Shown one piece after another: positions 7,728 through 13,391 of a stretch of 13,630 nt of DNA. Source of the stretch: an uncultured Bacilli bacterium. Lineage in GTDB: Bacteria; Bacillota_I; Bacilli_A; RF39; UBA660. The position numbers and the translations under genes were made by a program. Location of the stretch: the NCBI GenBank assembly GCA_947628495.1, contig CANRAC010000014.1, positions 1-13,630 on the forward strand. The letters are read 5' to 3'. Under the pieces are notes generated by a model. It was not told the origin of the DNA and searched no databases. It saw only the letters and a list, made by a program, of their open reading frames with translations. The stretch's first letter is position 1. Each line of letters starts with the position of its first letter.

Positions 7728-7745
7728 ATAAATGGTATTTTTTTT
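7726..7745 (+). terminator. Weak terminator-like sequence after mutS
   Basis: AAATA (7726-7730) can pair with TATTT (7736-7740), followed by five more T. The stem is only five A-T pairs, so it is a doubtful terminator. Confidence 0.3.
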
Positions 7746-7769
7746 ATGCAAAGCTGCATTATAGAAGTA

Positions 7770-7799
7770 TTGCAAAAAGTCATACGCATATGATAAAAT
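7770..7799 (+). promoter_or_regulatory. Promoter of the surface protein gene
   Basis: TTGCAA (7770-7775), an 18-base spacer and TAAAAT (7794-7799). The predicted RNA start near 7806 leaves about 30 bases of leader with AGGAGAG (7821-7827) before the ATG at 7836. An upstream in-frame GTG at 7806 would sit at the RNA start with no ribosome site and is rejected. Confidence 0.5.
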
Positions 7800-7835
7800 T
7801 GACTTGTGAATACTAAGTATAGGAGAGACCCAATA

Positions 7836-8393
7836 ATGGAAAAAAGAAAACTAACGGCAAATTGGAAAATACTATCAATAGCAATATTGGCAGCATCAAT
7901 GTTGATGTTAGCCACAGTATCATATGCTTATTTTACAGCAAATATAGAAGGAAATGACAAAGCAAAAGTTACAACAGTAACAGCTGGAGAAATGAAGCTA
8001 CAATATAAAGGAACGAATAGCATAAGTTTAGCCAATATTTTACCAGGAGAAACTAGAAAAATAACTTTTACAGTAGAAAATATAGGAACAGTCCCAGCCC
8101 AATATAATGTAGATTTAATAAATGTAACTAACACTTTTGCCCATCCAGAAGAATTACAATATAGTTTAAAAAGAGATAATGAAGAAGTAAAAAGTGAAAG
8201 TCAATTACCAAATACTAATATAACAATCCAAACGGGAATAAGTATAGAGAAAAGTAAAACTCATAAATATGAATTAACAATTCATTATATAGAAACAAAT
8301 TCTGAACAAAACTATAATCAAAATAAGAACTTTAACTGTTCAATCCAAATAAATGGATTCAGTCCTTATAAAACTATATTAGGGAAAAGTTAA
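7836..8393 (+). CDS. SipW-type signal peptide / TasA-camelysin-like surface protein, N-terminal part of an interrupted gene
   Basis: A 185-aa secreted protein frame. The N-terminus has basic residues, a hydrophobic core (about residues 11-30) and SYAYFTANIEGN, the pattern of SipW-dependent signals in TasA/camelysin-like proteins, with cleavage expected near A31. The rest (about 40-175) is beta-rich with LANILPGETRKITFTVENIG, typical for this fold. Start at 7836 with AGGAG 10 bases upstream. The frame ends in TAA at 8391, but the codons after the TAA stay open in the same frame for another 325 codons and encode the expected lectin-like continuation. I infer a single original gene of about 511 codons. 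Isoleucine is nearly always ATA, and Gly GGA and Thr ACA dominate, unlike the flanking housekeeping genes, which suggests transfer or a distinct accessory history. Confidence 0.85.
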   Translation: MEKRKLTANWKILSIAILAASMLMLATVSYAYFTANIEGNDKAKVTTVTAGEMKLQYKGTNSISLANILPGETRKITFTVENIGTVPAQYNVDLINVTNTFAHPEELQYSLKRDNEEVKSESQLPNTNITIQTGISIEKSKTHKYELTIHYIETNSEQNYNQNKNFNCSIQINGFSPYKTILGKS

Positions 8394-8471
8394 CCTATTA
8401 ACTCAGAAGAACCTGATTTTGCAAAAGGCTGCCCAACAAGTGGAGATACTGAATGTAGTGGACTATATAAA

Positions 8472-9371
8472 ATGGAAGATGATGAGGGAACGAGTTATTA
8501 CTTCCGAGGAGCAGTAGATAATTACGTCAAATTTGGTCAAGGAACAACTAAAGATAGTCCAAACGATAAAACAGATTTAATCTGGCGAATAGTACGAATC
8601 AATGGAGATGGAAGTATAAGATTAGTATTAGATAGTGATATAGGAACAAGTGCATTTAATAGTTCAAAGGATCAAAGAAAATATACCGGTTACACATATG
8701 GCAATGGAACACCATGTACAAATAGTAATCCCTGTAAGTATGAATATAATAATGGGACATTTAGTTCAAATAATACAGGAACAAGTAGTACAATAAAAAG
8801 CAAACTAGAAGAATGGTACCAACAAAATTTAGCAACTTATGATAACTACATAACTTATGGAACATATTGTAATGACACATCATATGGAAGTGGAAGTGAA
8901 ACATCAGGAACATTATATTACGGAGCATACCAAAGATTGAGAGTTAGTTCTTCAACTGTTAACCCTCAACTAACGTGTCCAGACCCTAAAGCAAAATCTG
9001 GAACACCATCATCAAATGATGTAAATAGTAATGGAAATCATACATATGGAGGAGTATATAAATTAAAGATAGGACTGTTAAGTGGAGATGAAATAGTGCT
9101 AGCGGGATTTAAGCCAACTAATAGTAATGGAGTAACAGACACCAATTATCTATATTATACAGGCGGTTCATCCTTCTGGAGCTCGTCGCCTGACTATTCT
9201 ACTACTAGTGATGCTTTCGTCTTCGGCGGCCGCCTGAATTATCGTTACTTGTACTTCTACATTGTCAGTAGTACGGGCGGCGTGCGTCCAGTTATCAATC
9301 TAAGCACTAGTGGACTAAAAGCCACTGGAGAAGGGGCAAAAAATAGTCCATTTGTAATAAGCCTACAATAG
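8472..9371 (+). CDS. C-type-lectin-like DGR target protein, C-terminal part of the interrupted gene
   Basis: The open frame really starts right after the TAA at 8391; 8472 is only its first ATG and has no good ribosome site (AGTGGA nine bases upstream at best). The 299 residues begin with YYFRGAVDNYVKFG and IWRIVRINGDGSIRLVLD (about 38-55), a motif I associate with surface proteins of gut Bacillota. A Ser/Thr/Asn/Gly-rich middle follows, with cysteines (82, 88, 133, 169) that could form disulfides. The end, FWSSSP (235-240), AFVFGG (248-253) and GGVRPVINLS (269-278), resembles the C-type-lectin / formylglycine-generating-enzyme fold used by DGR variable proteins. Residues 241-247 and 254-268 are the likely diversified, ligand-facing positions and are rich in Tyr, Ser, Arg and Asp. 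The likely role is variable binding at the cell surface. Confidence 0.75.
   Translation: MEDDEGTSYYFRGAVDNYVKFGQGTTKDSPNDKTDLIWRIVRINGDGSIRLVLDSDIGTSAFNSSKDQRKYTGYTYGNGTPCTNSNPCKYEYNNGTFSSNNTGTSSTIKSKLEEWYQQNLATYDNYITYGTYCNDTSYGSGSETSGTLYYGAYQRLRVSSSTVNPQLTCPDPKAKSGTPSSNDVNSNGNHTYGGVYKLKIGLLSGDEIVLAGFKPTNSNGVTDTNYLYYTGGSSFWSSSPDYSTTSDAFVFGGRLNYRYLYFYIVSSTGGVRPVINLSTSGLKATGEGAKNSPFVISLQ
9162..9300 (+). repeat. Candidate DGR variable region (VR)
   Basis: GC is about 50% here (32 of 60 bases at 9181-9240, 28 of 60 at 9241-9300), against a strongly AT-rich surround. Codon choice flips to C/G-ending (GGC, CGC, TTC, CTG). Many codons in 9191-9272 are of type NNC or NNT (GAC, TAT, ACT, AGT, CGC, CGT, TAC, TTC, ATT), as expected when AAC/AAT codons of a template are randomised at their adenines. 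The 3' end, ACGGGCGGCGTGCGTCCAG (9273-9291), is GC-rich and lacks such codons, fitting the role of an initiation-of-homing site. Borders are estimated. Confidence 0.72.
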
Positions 9372-9380
9372 GCTTATTAC
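9354..9380. repeat. Perfect 12-bp hairpin over the stop codon of the target gene
   Basis: GTAATAAGCCTA (9354-9365) and TAGGCTTATTAC (9369-9380) are exact reverse complements with a three-base loop CAA. The hairpin spans the last codons and the stop TAG (9369-9371). It is followed by A, not T, so it is not a normal terminator. DGR variable genes often carry a hairpin or cruciform just after the VR that promotes homing; this is a candidate. Confidence 0.7.
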
Positions 9381-9408
9381 AAAAAAGGGCAAACAAAAAC
9401 GAAGAGAT

Positions 9409-9438
9409 GTCCAAACTTTGCTCCGCCAAAGTTTGGAC
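9409..9438. repeat. Perfect 12-bp hairpin, 6-nt loop
   Basis: GTCCAAACTTTG (9409-9420) and CAAAGTTTGGAC (9427-9438) are exact reverse complements around the loop CTCCGC. No T run follows on the plus strand, which argues against a terminator for rightward transcripts. It may be a structural element of a template RNA, a dispersed palindromic repeat or part of a homing hairpin pair. Confidence 0.7.
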
Positions 9439-9452
9439 CGAATAAAAAAAGG

Positions 9453-9470
9453 TATAAACAGAAGTTTATA
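9453..9470. repeat. Short hairpin, 7-bp stem, AGAA loop
   Basis: TATAAAC (9453-9459) and GTTTATA (9464-9470) pair perfectly around AGAA. It is the third hairpin in a row in the 214 bases between the target gene and tsaB. Confidence 0.5.
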
Positions 9471-9501
9471 TAGGAATAAATCTAAACAGTGCGTGATTTT
9501 T

Positions 9502-9531
9502 CTCGTCGCCTAACAATTCAAATACTAATAA
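9502..9531 (+). repeat. Template-repeat (TR) remnant matching the VR
   Basis: Thirty bases beginning CTCGTCGCCTAACAATTC align without gaps to 9182-9211 in the target gene, in the same orientation. Twenty-four match. All six mismatches fall where this copy has A and the gene has G, T or C (9512, 9515, 9520, 9522, 9528, 9530). All 18 non-A bases are identical. In register it would read SSPNNSNTN, the Asn-rich (AAY) content of DGR templates. Similarity stops sharply at both sides, so the GC-rich 3' part needed for homing is absent and this copy is probably a broken template. Confidence 0.75.
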
Positions 9532-9532
9532 G

Positions 9533-9556
9533 AAAACTGTTTAATACAGTTTTTTT
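9533..9556 (+). terminator. Intrinsic terminator before tsaB
   Basis: AAAACTGT (9533-9540) and ACAGTTTT (9546-9553) form an eight-base-pair stem with loop TTAAT, followed by TTT (9554-9556). It begins two bases after the template-like fragment, so it would end any transcript carrying that fragment. Confidence 0.75.
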
Positions 9557-9566
9557 ATGTTATAAT
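9538..9566 (+). promoter_or_regulatory. Promoter of the tsaB-rimI-tsaD operon
   Basis: A perfect TATAAT at 9561-9566 has a weak -35 (TGTTTA, 9538-9543) 17 bases upstream, inside the terminator hairpin. The predicted RNA start is near 9573, followed by GGAAG (9574-9578) and the ATG at 9586, so the leader is very short. Confidence 0.5.
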
Positions 9567-9585
9567 CTATGCTGGAAGTGATTCT

Positions 9586-10137
9586 ATGTATACATTATTA
9601 ATAGATACGCACGATAAAATTATTAATTTAGTATTATATAAAGATGATGAAGTAATTGATTTATTGACAAAACAAACTGAGAAGTCTCACTCTATATTTA
9701 TTATGCCTTTAATTGATCAGTTACTAACAAGTAATAAAGTGAATAAACATGATATAGGGCAGATAATTGTAGTAAATGGTCCGGGAAGTTTTACGGGAGT
9801 TAGACTAGGGATTACTATTGCTAAAACTTGGGCTTATACCCAAAAGATAAAAATTAAAACTATTAGTTCATTACAAGTATTAGCTTGTAGTTTAAAGCAG
9901 AAAGTAAAAAAAGTAGCTATTCCTGATCCTAAAGGATTTTATATAGGGTCTTTTGCTGAAAATAATAAACCTTTGGAAGAATATCAATATGTCACTAGTT
10001 GTAGTGATGATTATATATTAGAACAAGATATAAAAGTTGATTATAAATTAGTTTATGAATTTTTAAAAGATATGCCAGCTTTAAATCCTCATGCTGTTAA
10101 TCCAATTTATATTAAAAAAATTGGAGTTGAACAATGA
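9586..10137 (+). CDS. tsaB: tRNA t6A biosynthesis protein TsaB
   Basis: TsaB is the non-catalytic ASKHA-fold partner that dimerises with TsaD and is needed for t6A37 synthesis. The 183-aa product has the N-terminal strand LLIDTHD (residues 4-10, where relatives usually read AIDTS) and the family signature GPGSFTGVRLGI. The C-terminal half is short: many family members have about 220-240 residues, so the second lobe is reduced here, and the protein ends with NPIYIKKIG. Start at 9586 with GGAAG seven bases upstream. Its stop overlaps the start of rimI (ATGA), which in turn overlaps tsaD, so the three are translationally coupled. This order is common in bacteria. Confidence 0.94.
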   Translation: MYTLLIDTHDKIINLVLYKDDEVIDLLTKQTEKSHSIFIMPLIDQLLTSNKVNKHDIGQIIVVNGPGSFTGVRLGITIAKTWAYTQKIKIKTISSLQVLACSLKQKVKKVAIPDPKGFYIGSFAENNKPLEEYQYVTSCSDDYILEQDIKVDYKLVYEFLKDMPALNPHAVNPIYIKKIGVEQ

Positions 10138-10556
10138 TTAGAAAAGCAAAGTTGGCTGATAAAAAACAAATAGAATTATTAGGTCAGGAACTTAATCCTG
10201 ATTATGCTAAATTATTTGATTTAACCGAATTATTAAAATATAAGTTCACGCGATTTTATGTTTGGGAAGAGGGTAAGCAAATAATTGGATTTATTCATGC
10301 TAATGTCTTTTTTGAAGATTGTGATATTATTAACATTGTTGTTGCTAAAAACTATCGTAGGAAGCAAATAGGGACACAATTATTTAATTATTTATTAGCT
10401 AATAATCCAATTAAAAATTTAACCTTAGAGGTCAATATTAATAATCAAAAAGCGATTGCTTTTTATCAGAAACAAGGATTAAAAGTCTTAACTATTCGTA
10501 AAAATTATTACCCTGATGGTGATGGATATCTAATGGGAAGGAAGTATGAAAAATGA
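10134..10556 (+). CDS. rimI: Ribosomal protein S18-alanine N-acetyltransferase RimI (GNAT family)
   Basis: A 140-aa GNAT acetyltransferase. The acetyl-CoA-binding motif A is seen as IVVAKNYRRKQIGTQLF (about residues 68-84), with the R-x-x-x-G-[TS] type loop. Then come LEVNINNQKAIAFYQKQGL (about 98-116) and the RimI-type end RKNYYPDGDGYLMGRKY (about 122-138). The classical role is acetylation of the N-terminal Ala of ribosomal protein S18; other N-termini may also be substrates. It overlaps tsaB by four bases (ATGA) and tsaD by four bases (ATGA). The placement between tsaB and tsaD is the standard neighbourhood for rimI and strengthens the call over a generic GNAT. Confidence 0.9.
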   Translation: MIRKAKLADKKQIELLGQELNPDYAKLFDLTELLKYKFTRFYVWEEGKQIIGFIHANVFFEDCDIINIVVAKNYRRKQIGTQLFNYLLANNPIKNLTLEVNINNQKAIAFYQKQGLKVLTIRKNYYPDGDGYLMGRKYEK

Positions 10557-11557
10557 AAGATGTATATATTTTAGCGATTGAAACGTCTTGTGATGAAACT
10601 AGTATAGCTATTGTTAAAAATGGTCATGAATGTATTTATATGAATGTTTTAACCCAAATGGATATTCATGCTAATTTTGGAGGAGTTGTGCCTGAAATTG
10701 CTTCGCGTATGCATACGGAAAATATTACGATGGTATTAGATGATGTTTTAACTAATTCGCATATGCGAATAGAAGACATGGATGCTATTGCTGTAACCTA
10801 TGCACCCGGATTATTGGGTAGTTTACTCGTTGGAGTGGAATTTGCTAAAACTTTAAGTTACTTATATGCAAAACCATTAATTGCTGTGAATCATATTGCG
10901 GGACATATTTATGCAAATAATTTAACTTCAAATTTAAGATTTCCGCTTTTAGCTTTGGTAGTAAGTGGGGGTCATACAGATTTAGTTATGATGCAAAAAG
11001 ATTATGATTTTAAAGTGATAGGTAAAACTTTAGACGATGCGATTGGGGAAGCTTTTGATAAAGTAGCGCGCGTTTTGGACTTGAAATATCCAGGGGGACC
11101 TAATGTCGAAAAATTAGCGCAGGAAGGATTGCCAACTTATAAGTTAGGTATTATTCATAATAATGATAATTATAACGTTTCTTATAGTGGCTTAAAATCG
11201 AGTGTTATCAATATAGCTCACAATGAAAAACAAAGAGGGAATCCACTTAATAAAGCGGATTTAGCTTGTTCTTTTCAAACGGTAGCTATTAATCAATTAA
11301 TTTCCAAAGTTAAACAAGCTATTGAAAATGAACAAATAAAAAATGTTATTATTGCTGGGGGTGTTTCTGCTAATAAACATTTACGCAGGGAAATGGAAAA
11401 ACTATGTGATGAGTATAATGTAAATTTAGCTGTACCAGAATTTAAATATTGTACTGATAATGCTGCTATGATAGGAGCTGCTGCTTATCCTATGTATTTA
11501 AGAAAAGAATTTGCTTCCTTAGATTTGAATGCCTCTAGTACGTTAGAGTTATTTTAA
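10553..11557 (+). CDS. tsaD: tRNA N6-adenosine threonylcarbamoyltransferase TsaD
   Basis: TsaD is the catalytic subunit that moves the threonylcarbamoyl group from its adenylate to A37 of ANN-reading tRNAs. The 334-aa protein has normal length. Visible features are ILAIETSCDETS at the N-terminus (6-17), the metal-binding NHIAGH with H114 and H118, VSGGHTDL (137-144), DDAIGEAFDKVARVL (161-175), AGGVSANKHLR (268-278) and the C-terminal metal ligand D302 in CTDNAAMIGAA. The start overlaps the rimI stop (ATGA). It works with TsaB from the same operon and TsaE from 1012-1464. The next gene has its own strong promoter, so the operon likely ends here, though no clear terminator is visible. Confidence 0.97.
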   Translation: MKDVYILAIETSCDETSIAIVKNGHECIYMNVLTQMDIHANFGGVVPEIASRMHTENITMVLDDVLTNSHMRIEDMDAIAVTYAPGLLGSLLVGVEFAKTLSYLYAKPLIAVNHIAGHIYANNLTSNLRFPLLALVVSGGHTDLVMMQKDYDFKVIGKTLDDAIGEAFDKVARVLDLKYPGGPNVEKLAQEGLPTYKLGIIHNNDNYNVSYSGLKSSVINIAHNEKQRGNPLNKADLACSFQTVAINQLISKVKQAIENEQIKNVIIAGGVSANKHLRREMEKLCDEYNVNLAVPEFKYCTDNAAMIGAAAYPMYLRKEFASLDLNASSTLELF

Positions 11558-11563
11558 GTTCCA

Positions 11564-11592
11564 TTGACTTTTGAAATTTGATAGGATAAAAT
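11564..11592 (+). promoter_or_regulatory. Strong promoter of the ZIP transporter unit
   Basis: TTGACT (11564-11569), an exact 17-base spacer and TAAAAT (11587-11592) make the closest match to the sigma-A consensus in the window. The leader would be about 44 bases, with GGGAAG (11631-11636) before the ATG at 11643. No obvious metal-repressor palindrome was seen. Confidence 0.7.
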
Positions 11593-11642
11593 TTAGATAG
11601 AAAATTTGAAGAAAAAAGTAAATAAGAAAAGGGAAGATTGCA

Positions 11643-12407
11643 ATGACTAATTTTTTAGCATTTTTAATTACCTTAATAGCGGGATTTTTATTTTTTTTAG
11701 GTATAATAATTATCAAAAAAGTAAAACGCAAAGACTTTTTTTATAAATTTGCTAGTGCTTTAGCTTTTAGTGTAATTATATGCCTGTTAATTTTAGATAT
11801 AATTCCCGAGATAATGACTTCTTTTGGGGAAATGGGTATTAATAAGCGCATAATTTATTTTTTAGGCTTTACTTTAATTGGGATTATTGTTTTAAAAATA
11901 TTAGATAGCTTAGTTCCGACTCATACCCACCACCATCAAGAAACAGAGACTAATATTGTGGAACATGAAAATCATTTGATTCATATTGGCATAATGACAA
12001 GTGTGGCTTTAATTATTCATAACATCATTGAAGGTATGGCTATTTATAGTCTTAGTATAACTTCTTTAAAAGCGGGATTATTAATGGGACTCGGAGTAGC
12101 TTTACATAATATTCCCTTAGGAATGGAAATATCCTTAACATTAGATATTATCAAAAATAAATTTAATCGGGTAATAACTTATGGCTTATTAATAATATCT
12201 CCTTTACTGGGAGGGTTAATGATTGCTATTTTTAATAATATTAACGAAGTTTTTTTAGGAATTTTAATGTGTATAACGGGCGGAATGCTAATTTATATTT
12301 CTTTTTTTGAATTATTTGGGGAAATCAAAAATAATATTAAACAGAAGGAAATAATTTTAGGTCTAATTACGGGATTAGTTCTAATGACCGCGACATTATT
12401 TTTATAA
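11643..12407 (+). CDS. ZIP-family divalent metal transporter
   Basis: A 254-aa inner-membrane protein with about eight transmembrane segments that should import zinc or a related divalent metal. The diagnostic pair of helices is present: TM4 with H126-N127-I-I-E130-G131 and TM5 with H155-N156-I-P-L159-G160. A His-rich loop between TM3 and TM4 (PTHTHHHQE, 92-100) is typical and may collect metal. TM6 has E223 (SFFELFGE). Unlike ZupT and most relatives, the TM5 motif has Leu in place of the metal-binding Glu (HNIPEG becomes HNIPLG), and TM4 lacks the proline, so the binuclear site may be altered. ATG at 11643 with GGGAAG upstream. The SDR gene follows 13 bases downstream and is probably co-transcribed. 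Confidence 0.88.
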   Translation: MTNFLAFLITLIAGFLFFLGIIIIKKVKRKDFFYKFASALAFSVIICLLILDIIPEIMTSFGEMGINKRIIYFLGFTLIGIIVLKILDSLVPTHTHHHQETETNIVEHENHLIHIGIMTSVALIIHNIIEGMAIYSLSITSLKAGLLMGLGVALHNIPLGMEISLTLDIIKNKFNRVITYGLLIISPLLGGLMIAIFNNINEVFLGILMCITGGMLIYISFFELFGEIKNNIKQKEIILGLITGLVLMTATLFL

Positions 12408-12420
12408 AAGGAGTAAGACA

Positions 12421-13350
12421 ATGAAGAAGTGTTTAGTAACAGGGGCAAGTGGAATAGTAGGAAAAAAATTAATATCTAAGCTTTTAAATAGTGGTAACTA
12501 TGAAATAACGGCTTTAGATTTAAAAAGTACGAAATCTGTTAAAACTCTTAATAAATTTAAAAATAAGATTAATATAGTTTATGGCGATATAAACGATAGT
12601 ACAATTATGAATGCTTTAATAAAAGATCATGATGTAATTATTCATTTAGCGGGACTTATGCCTCCGACTACGGAGTTACATCCTAATTTAGCTAATATTA
12701 TTGAGTATGGCGGTAGTAAAAGTATAATTGATGCGATAACGGAACTTAATCCTAAAGCTTATTTTATATTTCTTTCGACAACAGCAATTTATGGCAATGT
12801 TAAACAGGCGAGAGTTGATAGTGATATTAATATTTTAAATAATGATATATATAGTCAAAATAAGTATAAAATAGAAGATTATATTAAAAAGAATTTAACT
12901 AATTATACTATATATCGTGTACCTTTAATTATTGAAAAGAATAATTATAATTCGTTTATGTATAATATTCCTTTAAATACGAAAATCGAAGTAATAACTA
13001 ATTCTTTAGTAGCTAATGCTTTAGTTACGAGCTTAACAAATAAACGAAAATTAAATAAAAAAACATTTAATTTATCAGGTGGTAAAAAATATCAAATTTC
13101 TACTAATACATTATATATAAAAGCTTTGCAAATTGAAGGAGTTTCTTTAAGATTTTTCTTAATGCGTTATTTTATTCCGCAAAATTTTTATGGGCACATA
13201 TACCCAGATAATCAAGAATTAAATGATATTTTAGATTTTCAAAAAGGGTCTATAACCGAATATTTAAACAGTTTTACTGTCTCGAAGAAATTTTTACGTT
13301 CCATAAATAGATTTATTGCTTATTTTTATATTAGAAAATTATCTAAATAA
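12421..13350 (+). CDS. NAD(P)-dependent epimerase/dehydratase (extended SDR family)
   Basis: A 309-aa Rossmann-fold oxidoreductase. The nucleotide-binding motif TGASGIVG (7-14, with G8, G11 and G14) is followed by the acidic end of strand 2 (LDLK, D33), a GDIND motif (55-59) and HLAG (75-78). The active site is complete: STTAIYG (119-125) with the catalytic Ser/Thr and Y144-x-x-x-K148 in IYSQNK. Such proteins often act on nucleotide sugars, but some act on other substrates. The C-terminal half (from about 170), where substrate is chosen, shows no motif I can name. The ribosome site AAGGAG precedes the ATG and the gene lies 13 bases after the metal transporter, so they share a transcript; a functional link is not evident. 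Confidence 0.9.
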   Translation: MKKCLVTGASGIVGKKLISKLLNSGNYEITALDLKSTKSVKTLNKFKNKINIVYGDINDSTIMNALIKDHDVIIHLAGLMPPTTELHPNLANIIEYGGSKSIIDAITELNPKAYFIFLSTTAIYGNVKQARVDSDINILNNDIYSQNKYKIEDYIKKNLTNYTIYRVPLIIEKNNYNSFMYNIPLNTKIEVITNSLVANALVTSLTNKRKLNKKTFNLSGGKKYQISTNTLYIKALQIEGVSLRFFLMRYFIPQNFYGHIYPDNQELNDILDFQKGSITEYLNSFTVSKKFLRSINRFIAYFYIRKLSK

Positions 13351-13359
13351 AAAGATCTA

Positions 13360-13368
13360 TGATATAAT
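13360..13368 (+). promoter_or_regulatory. Extended -10 promoter of the YebC-family gene
   Basis: TGATATAAT carries the TGn extension and a perfect TATAAT (13363-13368). No good -35 is visible, which extended -10 promoters tolerate. AAGGA (13381-13385) precedes the ATG at 13392. Confidence 0.55.
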
Positions 13369-13391
13369 ACTAAAAGAAAGAAGGACTTATT

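Larger units (their letters stand above)
7836..9371 (+). pseudogene. Single surface-protein gene split by in-frame TAA (8391-8393)
   Basis: Codons run without frame change from the ATG at 7836 to the TAG at 9369. The only internal stop is the TAA at 8391. The bridge after it reads PINSEEPDFAKGCPTSGDTE and onward into the lectin-like part, with no ribosome site and no second signal peptide. The signal domain is on one side and the ligand-type domain on the other, so the split protein would not be displayed. A point mutation (for example GAA to TAA), stop-codon readthrough, phase control or an assembly error would each explain it. I cannot choose from the sequence alone. Confidence 0.6.

Noticed and set aside
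7571..7915. Minus-strand open frame of 114 codons across the mutS end and the next gene start
   Set aside because: It lies antisense to the C-terminal part of mutS, the promoter at 7770-7799 and the SipW-type signal. Its product shows no family motif.
7928..8134. Minus-strand open frame inside the TasA-like gene
   Set aside because: Fully antisense to a frame with a clear signal peptide and domain. Its hydrophobic character follows from the reversed codons.
8391..8472. Frameshift between the two halves of the surface gene
   Set aside because: Codon counting shows both halves are in the same frame (7836, 8391 and 8472 are all multiples of three), so a single stop codon, not a frameshift, separates them.
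9409..9438. Intrinsic terminator of the surface gene
   Set aside because: The stem is strong, but the following bases are CGAATAAAAAAA with no T run, so it does not fit a rightward terminator. A good terminator lies further on at 9533-9556.
9487..9496. GTGCGT shared between the VR 3' end and the sequence just before the template fragment
   Set aside because: Only six bases match, and the flanks do not; chance is the simpler explanation.
10134..10137. TGA read as tryptophan (Mycoplasma code)
   Set aside because: TGA ends tsaB and rimI in ATGA overlaps, and Trp is written TGG in mutS and the surface gene, so TGA is a stop here.
11549..11731. Minus-strand open frame over the tsaD end and the ZIP gene start
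   Set aside because: It crosses the strong plus-strand promoter at 11564-11592 and covers the start of a clear transporter gene.
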